Origin: G963664835 sp965220775
GTDB lineage: Bacteria > Chloroflexota > UBA6077 > FW602-bin22 > JBCLEL01
DNA: 64,000 bases
Direction: 5' to 3'
NCBI GenBank assembly: GCA_965220775.1
Contig: OZ244845.1
Coordinates: 2,976,001 to 3,040,000, forward strand
This document shows positions 10,101-18,429 of the stretch, in pieces. Under the pieces are notes generated by a model. That model was not told where the DNA came from. It was given only the letters and a program-made list of their open reading frames with translations, and did not search any database. Both the position numbers and the translations under genes were made by a program. Positions within the stretch are counted from its first letter, which is position 1, and the number at the start of each line of letters is the position of its first letter.

Positions 10101-10239
10101 TCCCTGGCTCATATTTGAAATGCCGGTCGAGCCGGCTCACAGCGGACAGACAATCAGGTTTCAGTTGGCCGGATTGTTGCCCCAAGATGTGCAGTCAAGA
10201 TTCGACGCTTGGCTGTACGATCCGTGGTGGCGACGATAA
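7186..10239 (+). CDS. GH36/melibiase-like glycoside hydrolase, paralogue 2
   Basis: A 1017-residue paralogue of the preceding gene, alignable over its whole length: MFPEKWKSAEWH at the start, GGYDHEDWEYYRVFVNG in the beta-sandwich, DYYFIDVGWQD and FGLWFSTIY in the TIM barrel, and the putative nucleophile in LKIDMAKYYCNS. The candidate acid/base is in IWIGDTIQRNR. No signal peptide or membrane segment is seen. The ATG at 7186 follows gaggagg (7169-7175). Only 23 bases separate its stop from the ATG of the third paralogue, so those two are almost certainly co-transcribed. Sequence differences around the active site suggest related but not identical substrates; this is inference. Confidence 0.72.
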   Translation: MFPEKWKSAEWHRPTECYVHEDGEDIRIGNSLIERVLSREGGYLQTKAITNKRTGRTWRTNTRAEARLSFGACSWRRDVITWRYAPGSPQWCDPSDDMGLQQGFHRPDHDDKNWSIAECLTAADALGNVWKGFAWFRVSMPLPADAKGKQITFALGGYDHEDWEYYRVFVNGRQIGVRELTGHWREPAAFVLGPDDPEYSSLRFGSDNILAVQVGRLNKLLPGTIADESQRYYYRSRLCDQYVAVGEPQQTVGAFKLIDYWPDNRVPIVPESPEYRPKNWAAGGDRDWTWLTIWAENEDEEIRIVHHYQVRSGEPAIRKKIEIQNLSDSPRLLMDVYVEDFALDGTTTDGGQGDPVFIDDEAFIAIEHPAGVNQGLGAGVRLFHLPGKTLAPGQALMSNQAVLGVTQAGDALNGFHEYLKANGRRQEKWTSVYDPCGITDGYMNPQDPRYHVTEQMVLDSIEMLDSLRSRGITMDYYFIDVGWQDHFKDLTWLKDDNFPNGLAKILDRLDQIGVRFGLWFSTIYRPWSAGNYPDVQGCVIPNSRKGDAYDDGLCLAAEPYRTLFRDAVLHHIRENGVKGLKIDMAKYYCNSADHDHLPGKYSVESQMDGTLQMTKHAIRACPDLFLMWYWGHHSPFWLLYGDTIQDKGLKWEAVQVASWPNPVYRSSASLGQDQYALYSKFVPLISHDSLGIWIGDTIQRNRIGTEHWRDAWILELARGSLLDQPWGNLATFDGNDVEFLAEWYAFVRHNWRLLLNAKSILGDPWNAEVYGYASGDGTHALVTINNPGFKAARVNLRLNEDIGLEPVRDGFIVRQRYRRRREIPPSAGVRHQFNSEVRLDLRPFEVVVLEIGEHLDRVGWSDLPDLRVIDSTNLPVEAQGVPADSISFSVPVSNSATGIVRDHSPRATMGQVKLPAIDQPMTLGLIAKQTRHGLNWHHREVHALMKLRAQIGEQDLPYQNVPRHWLQSGAGSPWLIFEMPVEPAHSGQTIRFQLAGLLPQDVQSRFDAWLYDPWWRR

Positions 10240-10262
10240 CGCGTCGAAAGGAGCTACTCCAG

Positions 10263-13200
10263 ATGTTTCCAGAAAAATGGAAGTCGGCTGATTGGCATCG
10301 CCCGGAAGAGTGCTACGTAGAAGAAGATGGCGACCACATCCGCATCGGCAACTCGATCATCGAGCGGGTTTTCTCTAGCGAGGGCGGCCGGTTGAGGACC
10401 GTCTCCCTCACGAACAAGCTGACTAACCGCACCTGGACCATAGATGCGACCGATGAGTCGCGCCTTACCCTCGGAGTAGCAAAATTCCGTTTCGACATCA
10501 AAGCGTGGCGGTTCGCGATGGGTTCGAAACAGCCGGTCAACCCCCAAGAGGACCAGGGATTCCGTAACGGCTACTACCACACTTCGACCGACGATAGATC
10601 TTGGAATACGGTGGAGTGCCTGACATCCGGCTTCGGTGAAAGACCTCGCGAAGACGAGGGGCCCGTCTGGCCGGGATACGCCTGGTTCCGCTCGTCATTC
10701 CCCCTGCCTGCCGACGCGCAGGGACAACCTCTCGTTCTTGGCTTCGGAGGGTACGATAACGAAGACTGGGAATATTATCGCGTCTTCGTAAACGGCGTAG
10801 AGGTAGGAAGCCGGCAGCAAAGCGGCAGGTGGAAGGAGCCGGCTCCGTTCGTCTTGAACCCGACACACCCCGCTTACGGCAAAGTGCGGTTTGGCGGCGA
10901 AAACCTCGTCGCAATCCAAGCCGGGCGGCTGGACAAGAGAGTACCCGGAATCGGTCCCGCTGACCCCGGGCGTCTCCGGCCGCGCAGCCGGCTCGTCGAT
11001 CAGTTCATCTCGGTCGGAACGCCAACCCATGTGCTGAGCGATTTTCACCCTGTGGACTTCTGGCCCGATAGCCGCATACCCATAGCGCCCGAGTTTCCCT
11101 ACTACTATCCCAAGAGCTGGGCTTACGGCGGCGATCGAGATTGGATGTGGCTCAACCTCTGGACCGAGAACGAGGCCGGCGATATACGCATGGTCCATCA
11201 CTACGGGGTCAGGTCCGGCGACCCGGTCATGCGCAAGAAGGTAGAGGTCCAGAATCGAGGAGACACTCAGTTAATGGTGCTGGACCTGGAGATCGAGCGA
11301 TTCGGGTTGGACGGCATTACCACAGAAGGCGGCCAAGGATATCCCGTCCTCCTCGACGATGAAGCCTTCTGCGCTATCGAGCACCCAGCCGGCGTAAACC
11401 AGGGACTTGGCGATGGCGTTCGCCTTTTCCACCTGCCCGGCAGATCCATTGAATCGGGGCAATCGTTGATGAGCAAGGAAGCGGTCTTCGGTGTGGGAGA
11501 ACGCGGCGGGGCCCGCGACGCATTCCATCAATACCTGCGTAAGAACGGCCGACGCCGTGAACAGTTCGTCTCAGTCCACGACCCTGCCGGCATAACTGAC
11601 GGGTACGTCAACCCGCAAGAACCCCGCTATCACTACTCCGAACAGATACTGCTTGACAGCATCGACGTGCTCGACACCCTGCGTACCCGCGGCATCACCA
11701 TGGATTACTTCGTGATAGACGTAGGATGGCAAGACCATTTCTCTGACTTGACTTGGTTCAAGCCGGATAATTTCCCAAACGGGCCCGCCAAGATCATCGA
11801 GCGCCTGGACCAGCTGAATATCAAGTTCGGCCTTTGGCTAACGCCAACATCAAAGCATTGGTCCGCGGCCGACTATCCGCCGGTGCAAGGGTGCGTCGGA
11901 GGAACTGGTGATCGAAATGCCGCCCACTTTTGCATGGCCGCAGAGCCATATCGCAGTGTCTTTCGCAACGCTCTGCTGCACCATATCCGCGAGAACAAAG
12001 CGCGCGCCTTCAAGCTGGACTCGTCACACTACTACTGCAACAGCGCCGAGCACGACCATCTCCCCGGCAAATATTCGGTCGAGGCCGGCATAGACGGGAC
12101 TATCGAGGCTGCGAAAGCAGCGAATCGAGCGTGTCCGGAGCTATTCATTATCTGGTATTGGGGCCACTTCTCTCCGTTCTACCTTCTTCACGGAGATACC
12201 GTTTTCGATAAAGGACTCTCAGGGGAGACCACTGAAGTCGCCCGTTTCCCCTGCCCCATCTACCGGTCAAGCTCCAATCTCTGCGTTGACCAGAACTCGC
12301 AGTTCGCCGAGTTTGTGCCACTCATCATGCAGGATAGCCTTGGCCTCTGGATAGGCGACGTGCCGGTATGGAATCGAATCTCGAAACACGACTGGCAGGA
12401 CGCCTGGATCCTAGATTTGGCTAGAGGCAGCCTCCTAAACCAACCCTGGGGTCATCTCGCAAAGTTCGACCGCGATGAAGTGGATTTCATGGCCGACTGG
12501 CACAAATGGATGAAGCGCAACTACCGAGTACTTCTTCACACCAAGCCAATCCTCGGGGATCCTTGGAAAGCCGAACCGTATGGCTACGCCGGCGGAGACG
12601 GAGCCCATGCGTTGGTAACCGTAAACAATCCCCGTTTTCAGGTATCTCCGGTCAGCCTGACGCTCGATGAACGGATCGGCCTCAACCCGAGCAATCGAGG
12701 GTTCGTAGTGCGCCAGCGTTACCGGCGTCGAGGCATCTTTCACGGTTCCAATCAAGACCGCCTCGCCTACGGCGACCGCCTCGACATGGAGCTCCGCCCG
12801 TTCGAAGTCATTGTTCTGGAGATTGGTTCGGAGCTGAGTACAACCGGTTGGAACCCGCTCACCCCGAACCGACTCATCGATAGCTCAAGCCTGAGGGTCG
12901 AGGCCCAAGAGGTTGCGCCTGAAGCGGTCTCGACTTCGGTAGATCTACCCCCGCAAGCGCTTCGATTATTGGATGGAGTACCGAGCCGGGCCATAGCCGG
13001 CGAACTCTCGCTTCCCGCCATAGACGAGCAGCGCGCCCTGGCGTTGGCCCTGCGAATGACCAAGGGAGGCTTCGACTGGCACCACCGCGAACTGCACAAC
13101 GTGACCCGCCTGCGCGCGGTCGTGAACGACGAGGTATTGCCATACGAGACAGTCCCCAGGCACTTCATGCGAATGGGTCGCGGCTCGCCCTGGTTGCTAT

Positions 13201-13352
13201 TTCGATTGCCAGTGGATCCGAGACACAGCGAGCAATCCGTAAGTTTCGAGTTGGCCGGCATTCTTCCCGAGGAAGTCGATCTACAGCTTGAGGCCTGGCT
13301 GTACGACGAGTGGTGGCTAGGACACGAAGGCCGTTTCGAGACCTCCGTTTGA
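10263..13352 (+). CDS. GH36/melibiase-like glycoside hydrolase, paralogue 3
   Basis: A 1029-residue third paralogue. The start is set at 10263 because MFPEKWKSADWH there matches both siblings and aaaggagc lies 10-17 bases upstream; an in-frame ATG at 10209 would add 18 unrelated residues inside the previous gene. The beta-sandwich (GGYDNEDWEYYRVFVNG), DYFVIDVGWQD and FGLWLTPTS motifs are kept. The nucleophile motif is AFKLDSSHYYCNS, with two residues after the Asp changed from the MA seen in paralogues 1 and 2, and the acid/base region reads LWIGDVPVWNR. It is thus the most divergent around the active site. It ends with an extra tail after DEWW. Likely cytoplasmic. Confidence 0.72.
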   Translation: MFPEKWKSADWHRPEECYVEEDGDHIRIGNSIIERVFSSEGGRLRTVSLTNKLTNRTWTIDATDESRLTLGVAKFRFDIKAWRFAMGSKQPVNPQEDQGFRNGYYHTSTDDRSWNTVECLTSGFGERPREDEGPVWPGYAWFRSSFPLPADAQGQPLVLGFGGYDNEDWEYYRVFVNGVEVGSRQQSGRWKEPAPFVLNPTHPAYGKVRFGGENLVAIQAGRLDKRVPGIGPADPGRLRPRSRLVDQFISVGTPTHVLSDFHPVDFWPDSRIPIAPEFPYYYPKSWAYGGDRDWMWLNLWTENEAGDIRMVHHYGVRSGDPVMRKKVEVQNRGDTQLMVLDLEIERFGLDGITTEGGQGYPVLLDDEAFCAIEHPAGVNQGLGDGVRLFHLPGRSIESGQSLMSKEAVFGVGERGGARDAFHQYLRKNGRRREQFVSVHDPAGITDGYVNPQEPRYHYSEQILLDSIDVLDTLRTRGITMDYFVIDVGWQDHFSDLTWFKPDNFPNGPAKIIERLDQLNIKFGLWLTPTSKHWSAADYPPVQGCVGGTGDRNAAHFCMAAEPYRSVFRNALLHHIRENKARAFKLDSSHYYCNSAEHDHLPGKYSVEAGIDGTIEAAKAANRACPELFIIWYWGHFSPFYLLHGDTVFDKGLSGETTEVARFPCPIYRSSSNLCVDQNSQFAEFVPLIMQDSLGLWIGDVPVWNRISKHDWQDAWILDLARGSLLNQPWGHLAKFDRDEVDFMADWHKWMKRNYRVLLHTKPILGDPWKAEPYGYAGGDGAHALVTVNNPRFQVSPVSLTLDERIGLNPSNRGFVVRQRYRRRGIFHGSNQDRLAYGDRLDMELRPFEVIVLEIGSELSTTGWNPLTPNRLIDSSSLRVEAQEVAPEAVSTSVDLPPQALRLLDGVPSRAIAGELSLPAIDEQRALALALRMTKGGFDWHHRELHNVTRLRAVVNDEVLPYETVPRHFMRMGRGSPWLLFRLPVDPRHSEQSVSFELAGILPEEVDLQLEAWLYDEWWLGHEGRFETSV

Positions 13353-13360
13353 AGCAGGAC

Positions 13361-13760
13361 AATAGCACAAGAATAGCACCGTTACGGTAACGCCAAGCCC
13401 CCAACATTGCCGAATCGTCAATTGTCATCCCATGGTCAAGGGAGTAATGTAGCGCGGGGGCTTGTCCCCCGCAGGGGCATGGGTGGGGAGTGGCAGAATC
13501 CGGCCTGCCGATCCGCTGTACCAAGCCACAACTCCGGCTTTTCACATCTTGGTACGCCGGTGCCAACCGGGGTGAGCGATTGGTAGGAGAATGGCCTCCG
13601 ACACAGTCTAGCCGTGTCGGTAACTCTTGCCGAAATGTCAATTGGAATCTCGTAGTCCACGGAGAAAATGTAGCGCCGTCGAAAACTACGCGAGGCGAGG
13701 GGCTTGTCCCCAACCATGGGCAAGCCGGCCGGCATAGGAGCGGCTCGAGAGCCGTACCGG
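13361..13760. repeat. R1 repeat block
   Basis: Contains a module beginning 'aagaatagcaccgttacggt' (from 13369) that recurs at about 55120, an 'atgtagcgcgggggcttgtc' module at 13446, a diverged hairpin at about 13540-13590, and a second module at about 13667 that carries an extra 22-bp insert of the GTCGAAGACTTCGCGAGGCG type. Bases 13761-13855 show nothing recognisable. Confidence 0.75.
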
Positions 13761-13855
13761 GTGCAGAATCGAAAGAACTTGCTATCCGAAGTGGTCAGCT
13801 CGCAAACACGAGCTTAACCCAAGCGAATGATCCACCCCGACTGCGTCCCGGCCGG

Positions 13856-14065
13856 TCAGTACTCTTTCCGAATTATCACCGAATCTGTCGGGCAACGCTC
13901 TAAACACAGCCAACAAAACGTGCACTCATCTTCATTTGCCGGCACGACGGACACGTTTCCGTCTTGATCAGCGGCGAATATGTCGACCGGGCATGCATCC
14001 ACGCACTCCCGACAGCCGGCCGGGCATTTCGCCTGGTCGTGTATGACCGTTACAAATAGACCCAC
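13856..14065 (-). CDS. 2[4Fe-4S] ferredoxin-like protein
   Basis: A 69-residue protein with two cysteine clusters for iron-sulfur centres: CPAGCRECVDACP (residues 14-26, with a C-x3-C spacing in place of the common C-x2-C) and CTFCWLCLERCP (about residues 48-59). Bacterial ferredoxins of this size carry one-electron transfer in the cytoplasm. The start is a GTG at 14065, two bases after the stop of the SucD-like gene, with ggggta just upstream inside that gene. This tight coupling implies an operon with the CoA ligase. Which redox partner it serves is unknown. Confidence 0.82.
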   Translation of the reverse strand: MGLFVTVIHDQAKCPAGCRECVDACPVDIFAADQDGNVSVVPANEDECTFCWLCLERCPTDSVIIRKEY

Positions 14066-14067
14066 CG

Positions 14068-14955
14068 CTACCCCAACAGCTCCTTCAACTTGGTTGCCAC
14101 GTCGGAATAGACGTCCACCACGTGCACGCCGGCCTGCCGGAATCGAGCGACCTTGCCCTCTACCGATCCCGAACCGGGTTGCACTATCACAGAGGCATGT
14201 CCGAATCTGGTCCCCGGAATATCGTCTACAAACCTGCCGGCGATGAACGCGACGACCGGCTTCGAAAAACAGTCGCCTATGTAGTCCGCCGCTGCCTCTT
14301 CCTTAGTTCCGCCCGGTTCGCAGAATAATGCTACCGCCTTCGTCTCCGGGTCTCTCTCAAACAACCCTAGGTAGTCGTTGTACGTCAAGCCAACAATCGG
14401 ATCGCCGCCCATCCCAACGGCCGTGGTCTGGCCGATGCCCCGTTGGGTAAGTAAGTTAGCAATCTCGGTCGTCATGCCGCCGCTTCGCGAGATGATCCCG
14501 ACCGGCCCCGGCGTGAAGCTTCGATCGGGATTGCTGCCGCCAAATATCCCCAGACGCGCCTTACTTACCGTAATCACTCCTCCCGTATTCGGACCGATAA
14601 CACGGGCGCCGCGGGCGGTCGCGAACGCAAGCATCTCCACCGCGTCTCTGCGAGGAATTCGCTCCGTTGGAACCACGATCAGTCCGATCCCGTTGTCCGC
14701 CGCTTCCATGACCGCGTCCTTGGCGAACACCGCCGGCACCAAGACCAGGCTCGCGTCAGCGGCGTGAGCAGCCACCGCCTCCCGAACTCCGTCATACACT
14801 GGAACCCCGTGCACCGACTCGCCGCCCTTGCCCGGCGTCACGCCCGCAACGACGTTTGTACCGTAGGCAAGCATTTCCTGTGACATCGAAGCCGCCTCGC
14901 GTCCAGTGATCCCTTGGATGATGACTCGCGTGCCGGCGTCAACCAGTATTCCCAT
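14068..14955 (-). CDS. succinyl-CoA/malate-CoA ligase-like, alpha subunit
   Basis: A 295-residue SucD-family subunit. The CoA-binding Rossmann part starts at the N-terminus (IIQGITGREAA), and the histidine that is phosphorylated during the reaction lies in TRFGHASVIV near residue 245. Together with the beta subunit upstream it should make an acyl-CoA from a dicarboxylic acid, CoA and a nucleoside triphosphate. The ATG at 14955 overlaps the end of the beta-subunit gene by 17 bases. Because the neighbour is a CitE/malyl-CoA-lyase-like enzyme, a malate-CoA ligase (MtkB-type) role is at least as likely as the TCA-cycle enzyme SucD; sequence by eye cannot separate the two. Confidence 0.85.
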   Translation of the reverse strand: MGILVDAGTRVIIQGITGREAASMSQEMLAYGTNVVAGVTPGKGGESVHGVPVYDGVREAVAAHAADASLVLVPAVFAKDAVMEAADNGIGLIVVPTERIPRRDAVEMLAFATARGARVIGPNTGGVITVSKARLGIFGGSNPDRSFTPGPVGIISRSGGMTTEIANLLTQRGIGQTTAVGMGGDPIVGLTYNDYLGLFERDPETKAVALFCEPGGTKEEAAADYIGDCFSKPVVAFIAGRFVDDIPGTRFGHASVIVQPGSGSVEGKVARFRQAGVHVVDVYSDVATKLKELLG

Positions 14956-16159
14956 CAACCGTCCCCACTCGGCGTGTCAGATCGACTATGTACTTTGCCG
15001 CCGCATCCATGCTATGACTCCGATCGAACCGGCGGATGCCGTACTTATCCAGAATGCGATAGCCGTCATCCTCCCACGACCCCGAACTGCGCACCACTAT
15101 CGGGAACGCTGCAGGATCGATGCCACTATCGAGCAGCCCCTTGATAACTCCACGCGCAACAAGATCGACGCGCGTATTGTTGAGCACGTTAGTGATCACG
15201 GCAAGGCTCTTGACACCGGGCTTCGACATTAGAAGACGAGTAAGCTCCTGCACCTTGCGGACGGTCGGGTTGCCGCCAATCTCACAATAGTTGGCCGGAC
15301 GTCCGCCGTTACGCAAGATCGCGTCGAAAACGGTCAGGCTAGCGCCGCCGCCGCCGATAATTAGCGCGATGTCGCCGTCGAACTCGACCACTCTGCCCGC
15401 CACTCCCCTGTGATCGATGTTGTCGATCTCGGCCGCCTGCATCTCCAATTCGCTGGGCTCGCGCCCGCGCTCCTGCCGGACCGGGATACCGAGCCTCGCC
15501 AGTCGATCTTCCTGCCGGAAGAGGGCATCGTCATCGATCTCGATCCGGCAATCAGCGGCAATTAGACTTCCCTCGGCAGTGAGTGCCAGTGGATTGATCT
15601 CAACCAATCCGGCATCGTAGCTCCGAAAGAGCCTATATAGCCGCGTGATGACGTCGGCCATAGATGCAGCGGACTTCCCTTCGACGACTCTCCGGGCGAT
15701 GTCCCTCGCCATATATGGCTGCAAACCTATGAATGGATCAATGTGCTGGCGGACAAACTCCGTCCCGCCGGCCGCCGCTTCTTCCGCCTCGATGCCGCCG
15801 GACCGGCCGGCTATCACGACCGCCCGCCTCTCCATTTCGTCGTAGGTGATGCCGACGTAATACTCCGACACAATCTCTATCCGCTGCTCGACCAATACAC
15901 TCGCCACCGCGGCTCCTCGGAGCGTCCCACCTAGAAGATCATTGGCCTGATCGCGGACCTCTTCCGGCGTAGCGGCAAACCTAATCCCGCCAGCCTTGCC
16001 CCGTCCACCGAACAACACCTGCGCCTTGACTACTACCGGACCATCGATCTCCGTCGCGACCTCGCACGCAGCCCGGCCGGATAAGACATTACGACCGTAT
16101 GGAGTAGGGATACCTCTTTCCCGGACCAAGGCCTTGCCCTCGTACTCATAGAGTCGCAT
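14939..16159 (-). CDS. succinyl-CoA/malate-CoA ligase-like, beta subunit
   Basis: A 406-residue SucC-family subunit. The ATP-grasp domain is clear: the phosphate loop region VVKAQVLFGGRGKAGG near residues 43-58 and the metal site AGLVEINPLALT near residue 200. The C-terminal CoA-ligase domain holds ANYCEIGGNPTVRKV. The start is set at the ATG at 16159 because the family begins MRLYEYEGKALVRERG; an upstream GTG-frame extension would run into the previous gene. It overlaps the CoA lyase gene by 14 bases. Malate thiokinase (MtkA) is the alternative identity, favoured by the lyase next door. Confidence 0.86.
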   Translation of the reverse strand: MRLYEYEGKALVRERGIPTPYGRNVLSGRAACEVATEIDGPVVVKAQVLFGGRGKAGGIRFAATPEEVRDQANDLLGGTLRGAAVASVLVEQRIEIVSEYYVGITYDEMERRAVVIAGRSGGIEAEEAAAGGTEFVRQHIDPFIGLQPYMARDIARRVVEGKSAASMADVITRLYRLFRSYDAGLVEINPLALTAEGSLIAADCRIEIDDDALFRQEDRLARLGIPVRQERGREPSELEMQAAEIDNIDHRGVAGRVVEFDGDIALIIGGGGASLTVFDAILRNGGRPANYCEIGGNPTVRKVQELTRLLMSKPGVKSLAVITNVLNNTRVDLVARGVIKGLLDSGIDPAAFPIVVRSSGSWEDDGYRILDKYGIRRFDRSHSMDAAAKYIVDLTRRVGTVDGNTG

Positions 16160-17075
16160 CAGGATGCCTTTCCGCCGCGGCCAATAGCCGCCGGGCCCGC
16201 TCCACCACCGGCTCATCGATCATGCGACCGTCGAGCGCGGTAACTCCTTTCCCTTCCAACCGAGCGGCTTCGTAGGCGTCGACGGTGTGTTGAGCGTCCT
16301 CGATCTCCCTTCGCGTTGGCGCAAATGCGGAATGCACCGCCTCGATCTGGCGCGGATGAATTAACAGTTTGCCCTGATAGCCCATCTGTTTGGCCCGGGT
16401 GGTCTCTTGGATAAGACCATCCTCGTCGTCTATCCGGGGGTACACGCAGTCAACCGCGAGGACCCCGGCTGCTCGCGCCGCGACCGAGACGTGCCACCGC
16501 GCCTGGTCCAATTCGGCGGCCGCGTCCAACCTGTCGATCCCCATATCCAGGGCGAAATCCTCGGCCCCGAACGCGAGTGCCAAAACCCGCGTGTCGCAAC
16601 CGGCGATCTGCTCCGCGTGCAACAAGCCAATCGCAGTCTCGATTATCGGTTGTACCCAGATCGAGCCGGCCGGAAGCGAAGCCTTTAATTCAAACTCAGT
16701 CAACATGTCGCTGACCGTTGCGATGTCGCCCGGGGACTCAACCTTCGGTATACAGATACCAACAAGACCGCCACGTACCACCGGACCCAACTGAGCAGCT
16801 AGCCCTTCGCCCTCGGATCGATTGACCCGCACGAAAGCCGCCGGCTTCGTGTCCCCACGAGTTGAAAAAGTCGGTTCGGTCGCAAGGTACCGGCTTACCT
16901 TGTCGAGCGCATTCGCCTTCTCTTCACGCGGCACCGAATCTTCCAAGTCGAGAATCACGATGTCGGCGCCCACCGAACCAGCCTTCGCGATCATCCGGTC
17001 GCGGTTCCCCGGAACGAAAAGCCACGACCGGCCCGGATTATCCCACGGTCCAGTGGCGCTAGGTCTCTTATTCAT
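16146..17075 (-). CDS. CoA ester lyase, CitE / malyl-CoA lyase-like (HpcH/HpaI fold)
   Basis: A 309-residue TIM-barrel lyase of the HpcH/HpaI-CitE group. It shows the typical start WLFVPGNRDRMIAKA, the ILDLEDSV motif, the VRVNR substrate arginine, the magnesium-binding glutamate in PIIETAIGLLHAEQIA, and the aspartate in AFGAEDFALDMG. Enzymes of this group cleave malyl-CoA, citramalyl-CoA or related esters to acetyl- or pyruvate-type products. Being translationally overlapped with a two-subunit CoA ligase, it would fit a malate to malyl-CoA to glyoxylate plus acetyl-CoA route. Its stop overlaps the ligase start; 51 bases separate it from the M24 gene upstream. Confidence 0.86.
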   Translation of the reverse strand: MNKRPSATGPWDNPGRSWLFVPGNRDRMIAKAGSVGADIVILDLEDSVPREEKANALDKVSRYLATEPTFSTRGDTKPAAFVRVNRSEGEGLAAQLGPVVRGGLVGICIPKVESPGDIATVSDMLTEFELKASLPAGSIWVQPIIETAIGLLHAEQIAGCDTRVLALAFGAEDFALDMGIDRLDAAAELDQARWHVSVAARAAGVLAVDCVYPRIDDEDGLIQETTRAKQMGYQGKLLIHPRQIEAVHSAFAPTRREIEDAQHTVDAYEAARLEGKGVTALDGRMIDEPVVERARRLLAAAERHPDATL

Positions 17076-17126
17076 CCCCGGACTCCGTACATACGAGTAT
17101 GTCCCTTACTTGTCGATTGCTATTCC

Positions 17127-18344
17127 TCACGGCTGTACTTCGATCAGCTCTTCGCACGGATACCTGGTGATCACCTTGCAGCCGTTCTTGGTCACGATGC
17201 ACTCCTCCTCGATCCTGGCGGCCCCGGTGCCGTCCTTTGCCGGACAGTACGTTTCAAGCGCGAAGACCATGTTCTCTTCCAAGACTATTGGCTCATCCAT
17301 GGAGATCCGCCGGCTGAGCACCGGCTTTTCCCAGACGCTGAGACCGATACCGTGGCCGAACTGGAGACCGAAGGCGGCCGCCTCCGATTCGAAGCCCAGT
17401 GACTCCGCTGTAGGCCATACGCTGGCCACGTCTGCGGTCGTGTTTCCCGGTTTGACCATGTCAATCGAAGCGTAGAGCCAATCGTACGTTTGCTTGTAGG
17501 CATCGTGCATTGCCGGACTAGCCTTGCCTACGTGGAAGGTGCGGTAATAGCAGGTCCGGTACCCCATGAACGACTGCACAATATCCAGGAAAACCGGTTC
17601 GCCCGGCCGGATCATGCGATCGGTGAAATTATGCGGATGCGGCGAGCTTCGCGCTCCGGAAATCGAGTTGACCGCCTCGACCTCCTCCGAGCCCATGCGA
17701 TACAGTTCGTTGTTCACAATAGCCACTAGATCATTTTCGCGAACGCCGGCGCGCAGGCTCCTAACGACCGTGCTGTAAGCGGCATCGACCATACTGGCGG
17801 CGCCCTCCAAGAGGTCCAGCTCATCATCGGTCTTGACCATACGTGCGTCAAGCATGATCTCCTGGCCGTCCACAAGAGTGAATCCTGCATTCTGGAGACC
17901 CTCGAGAATCCGCATATCCATCAAGTCGATCCCTATCTTCGCGTGCCGGACGCCGTGATCCTTGAGCACACTGACAAGGAACTGCATGAATTCGTCCTGG
18001 AACTTCGCCCCATAAGGGACCGAGTTTCGCATCCAGCTCGAAGTCGGATAGATATGGTCGGCTATCCAAGGACATGACTCCTTCTTCGCAGCTACCGCGC
18101 TGCCGAAGTCGAATAGGAGCGGACTACCTTCACGCGGCATTATCGAGTATCTGGCCAGCTTATCGCGGGCCCATTCGCCAAGCCAAGTGCTCGTCACGTA
18201 TCGGACATTGTTCATATCGAACAGCATCAGAGCATCGATGTCCGTCTTGGCCATCGCCTTTTGCGTCTTCTCGACCCGCTCACGGCGCAGCCGGTCGAAG
18301 TCGACCCTAGCCTCGTGGTCCGTACCCATGAATCCGAATCTCAC
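17127..18344 (-). CDS. M24-fold (aminopeptidase P/creatinase/DddP-like) protein with altered metal site
   Basis: A 405-residue protein with a creatinase-type N-terminal domain (ALMLFDMNNVRYVTS) and a pita-bread M24 domain. Of the five metal ligands of the fold, Asp254 (FLDIV), the His in FGHGIGL, and the glutamates in ALETY and RIEEECIV are present, but the second Asp is replaced by Cys265 in GYRTCYYRTFHVG. It may therefore bind another metal or act without one, as creatinase does. M24 relatives include prolidases, creatinase and the DMSP lyase DddP. The start is a GTG at 18344 with aaggag seven bases upstream; the longer frame beyond it is repeat DNA. Likely first gene of the operon running to 13856. 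Confidence 0.8.
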   Translation of the reverse strand: MRFGFMGTDHEARVDFDRLRRERVEKTQKAMAKTDIDALMLFDMNNVRYVTSTWLGEWARDKLARYSIMPREGSPLLFDFGSAVAAKKESCPWIADHIYPTSSWMRNSVPYGAKFQDEFMQFLVSVLKDHGVRHAKIGIDLMDMRILEGLQNAGFTLVDGQEIMLDARMVKTDDELDLLEGAASMVDAAYSTVVRSLRAGVRENDLVAIVNNELYRMGSEEVEAVNSISGARSSPHPHNFTDRMIRPGEPVFLDIVQSFMGYRTCYYRTFHVGKASPAMHDAYKQTYDWLYASIDMVKPGNTTADVASVWPTAESLGFESEAAAFGLQFGHGIGLSVWEKPVLSRRISMDEPIVLEENMVFALETYCPAKDGTGAARIEEECIVTKNGCKVITRYPCEELIEVQP

Positions 18345-18429
18345 TGTCCTACTCCTTTTCGTATATGAATCGGCATGTGAAATGCCATGGTACACATACG
18401 GAACCGTCGGATGAGCCCATCCTACCGGT

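Noticed and set aside
10209..10262. Earlier start for the third GH36-like gene
   Set aside because: It would overlap the end of paralogue 2 and add 18 residues absent from both siblings; the ATG at 10263 has its own ribosome binding site.
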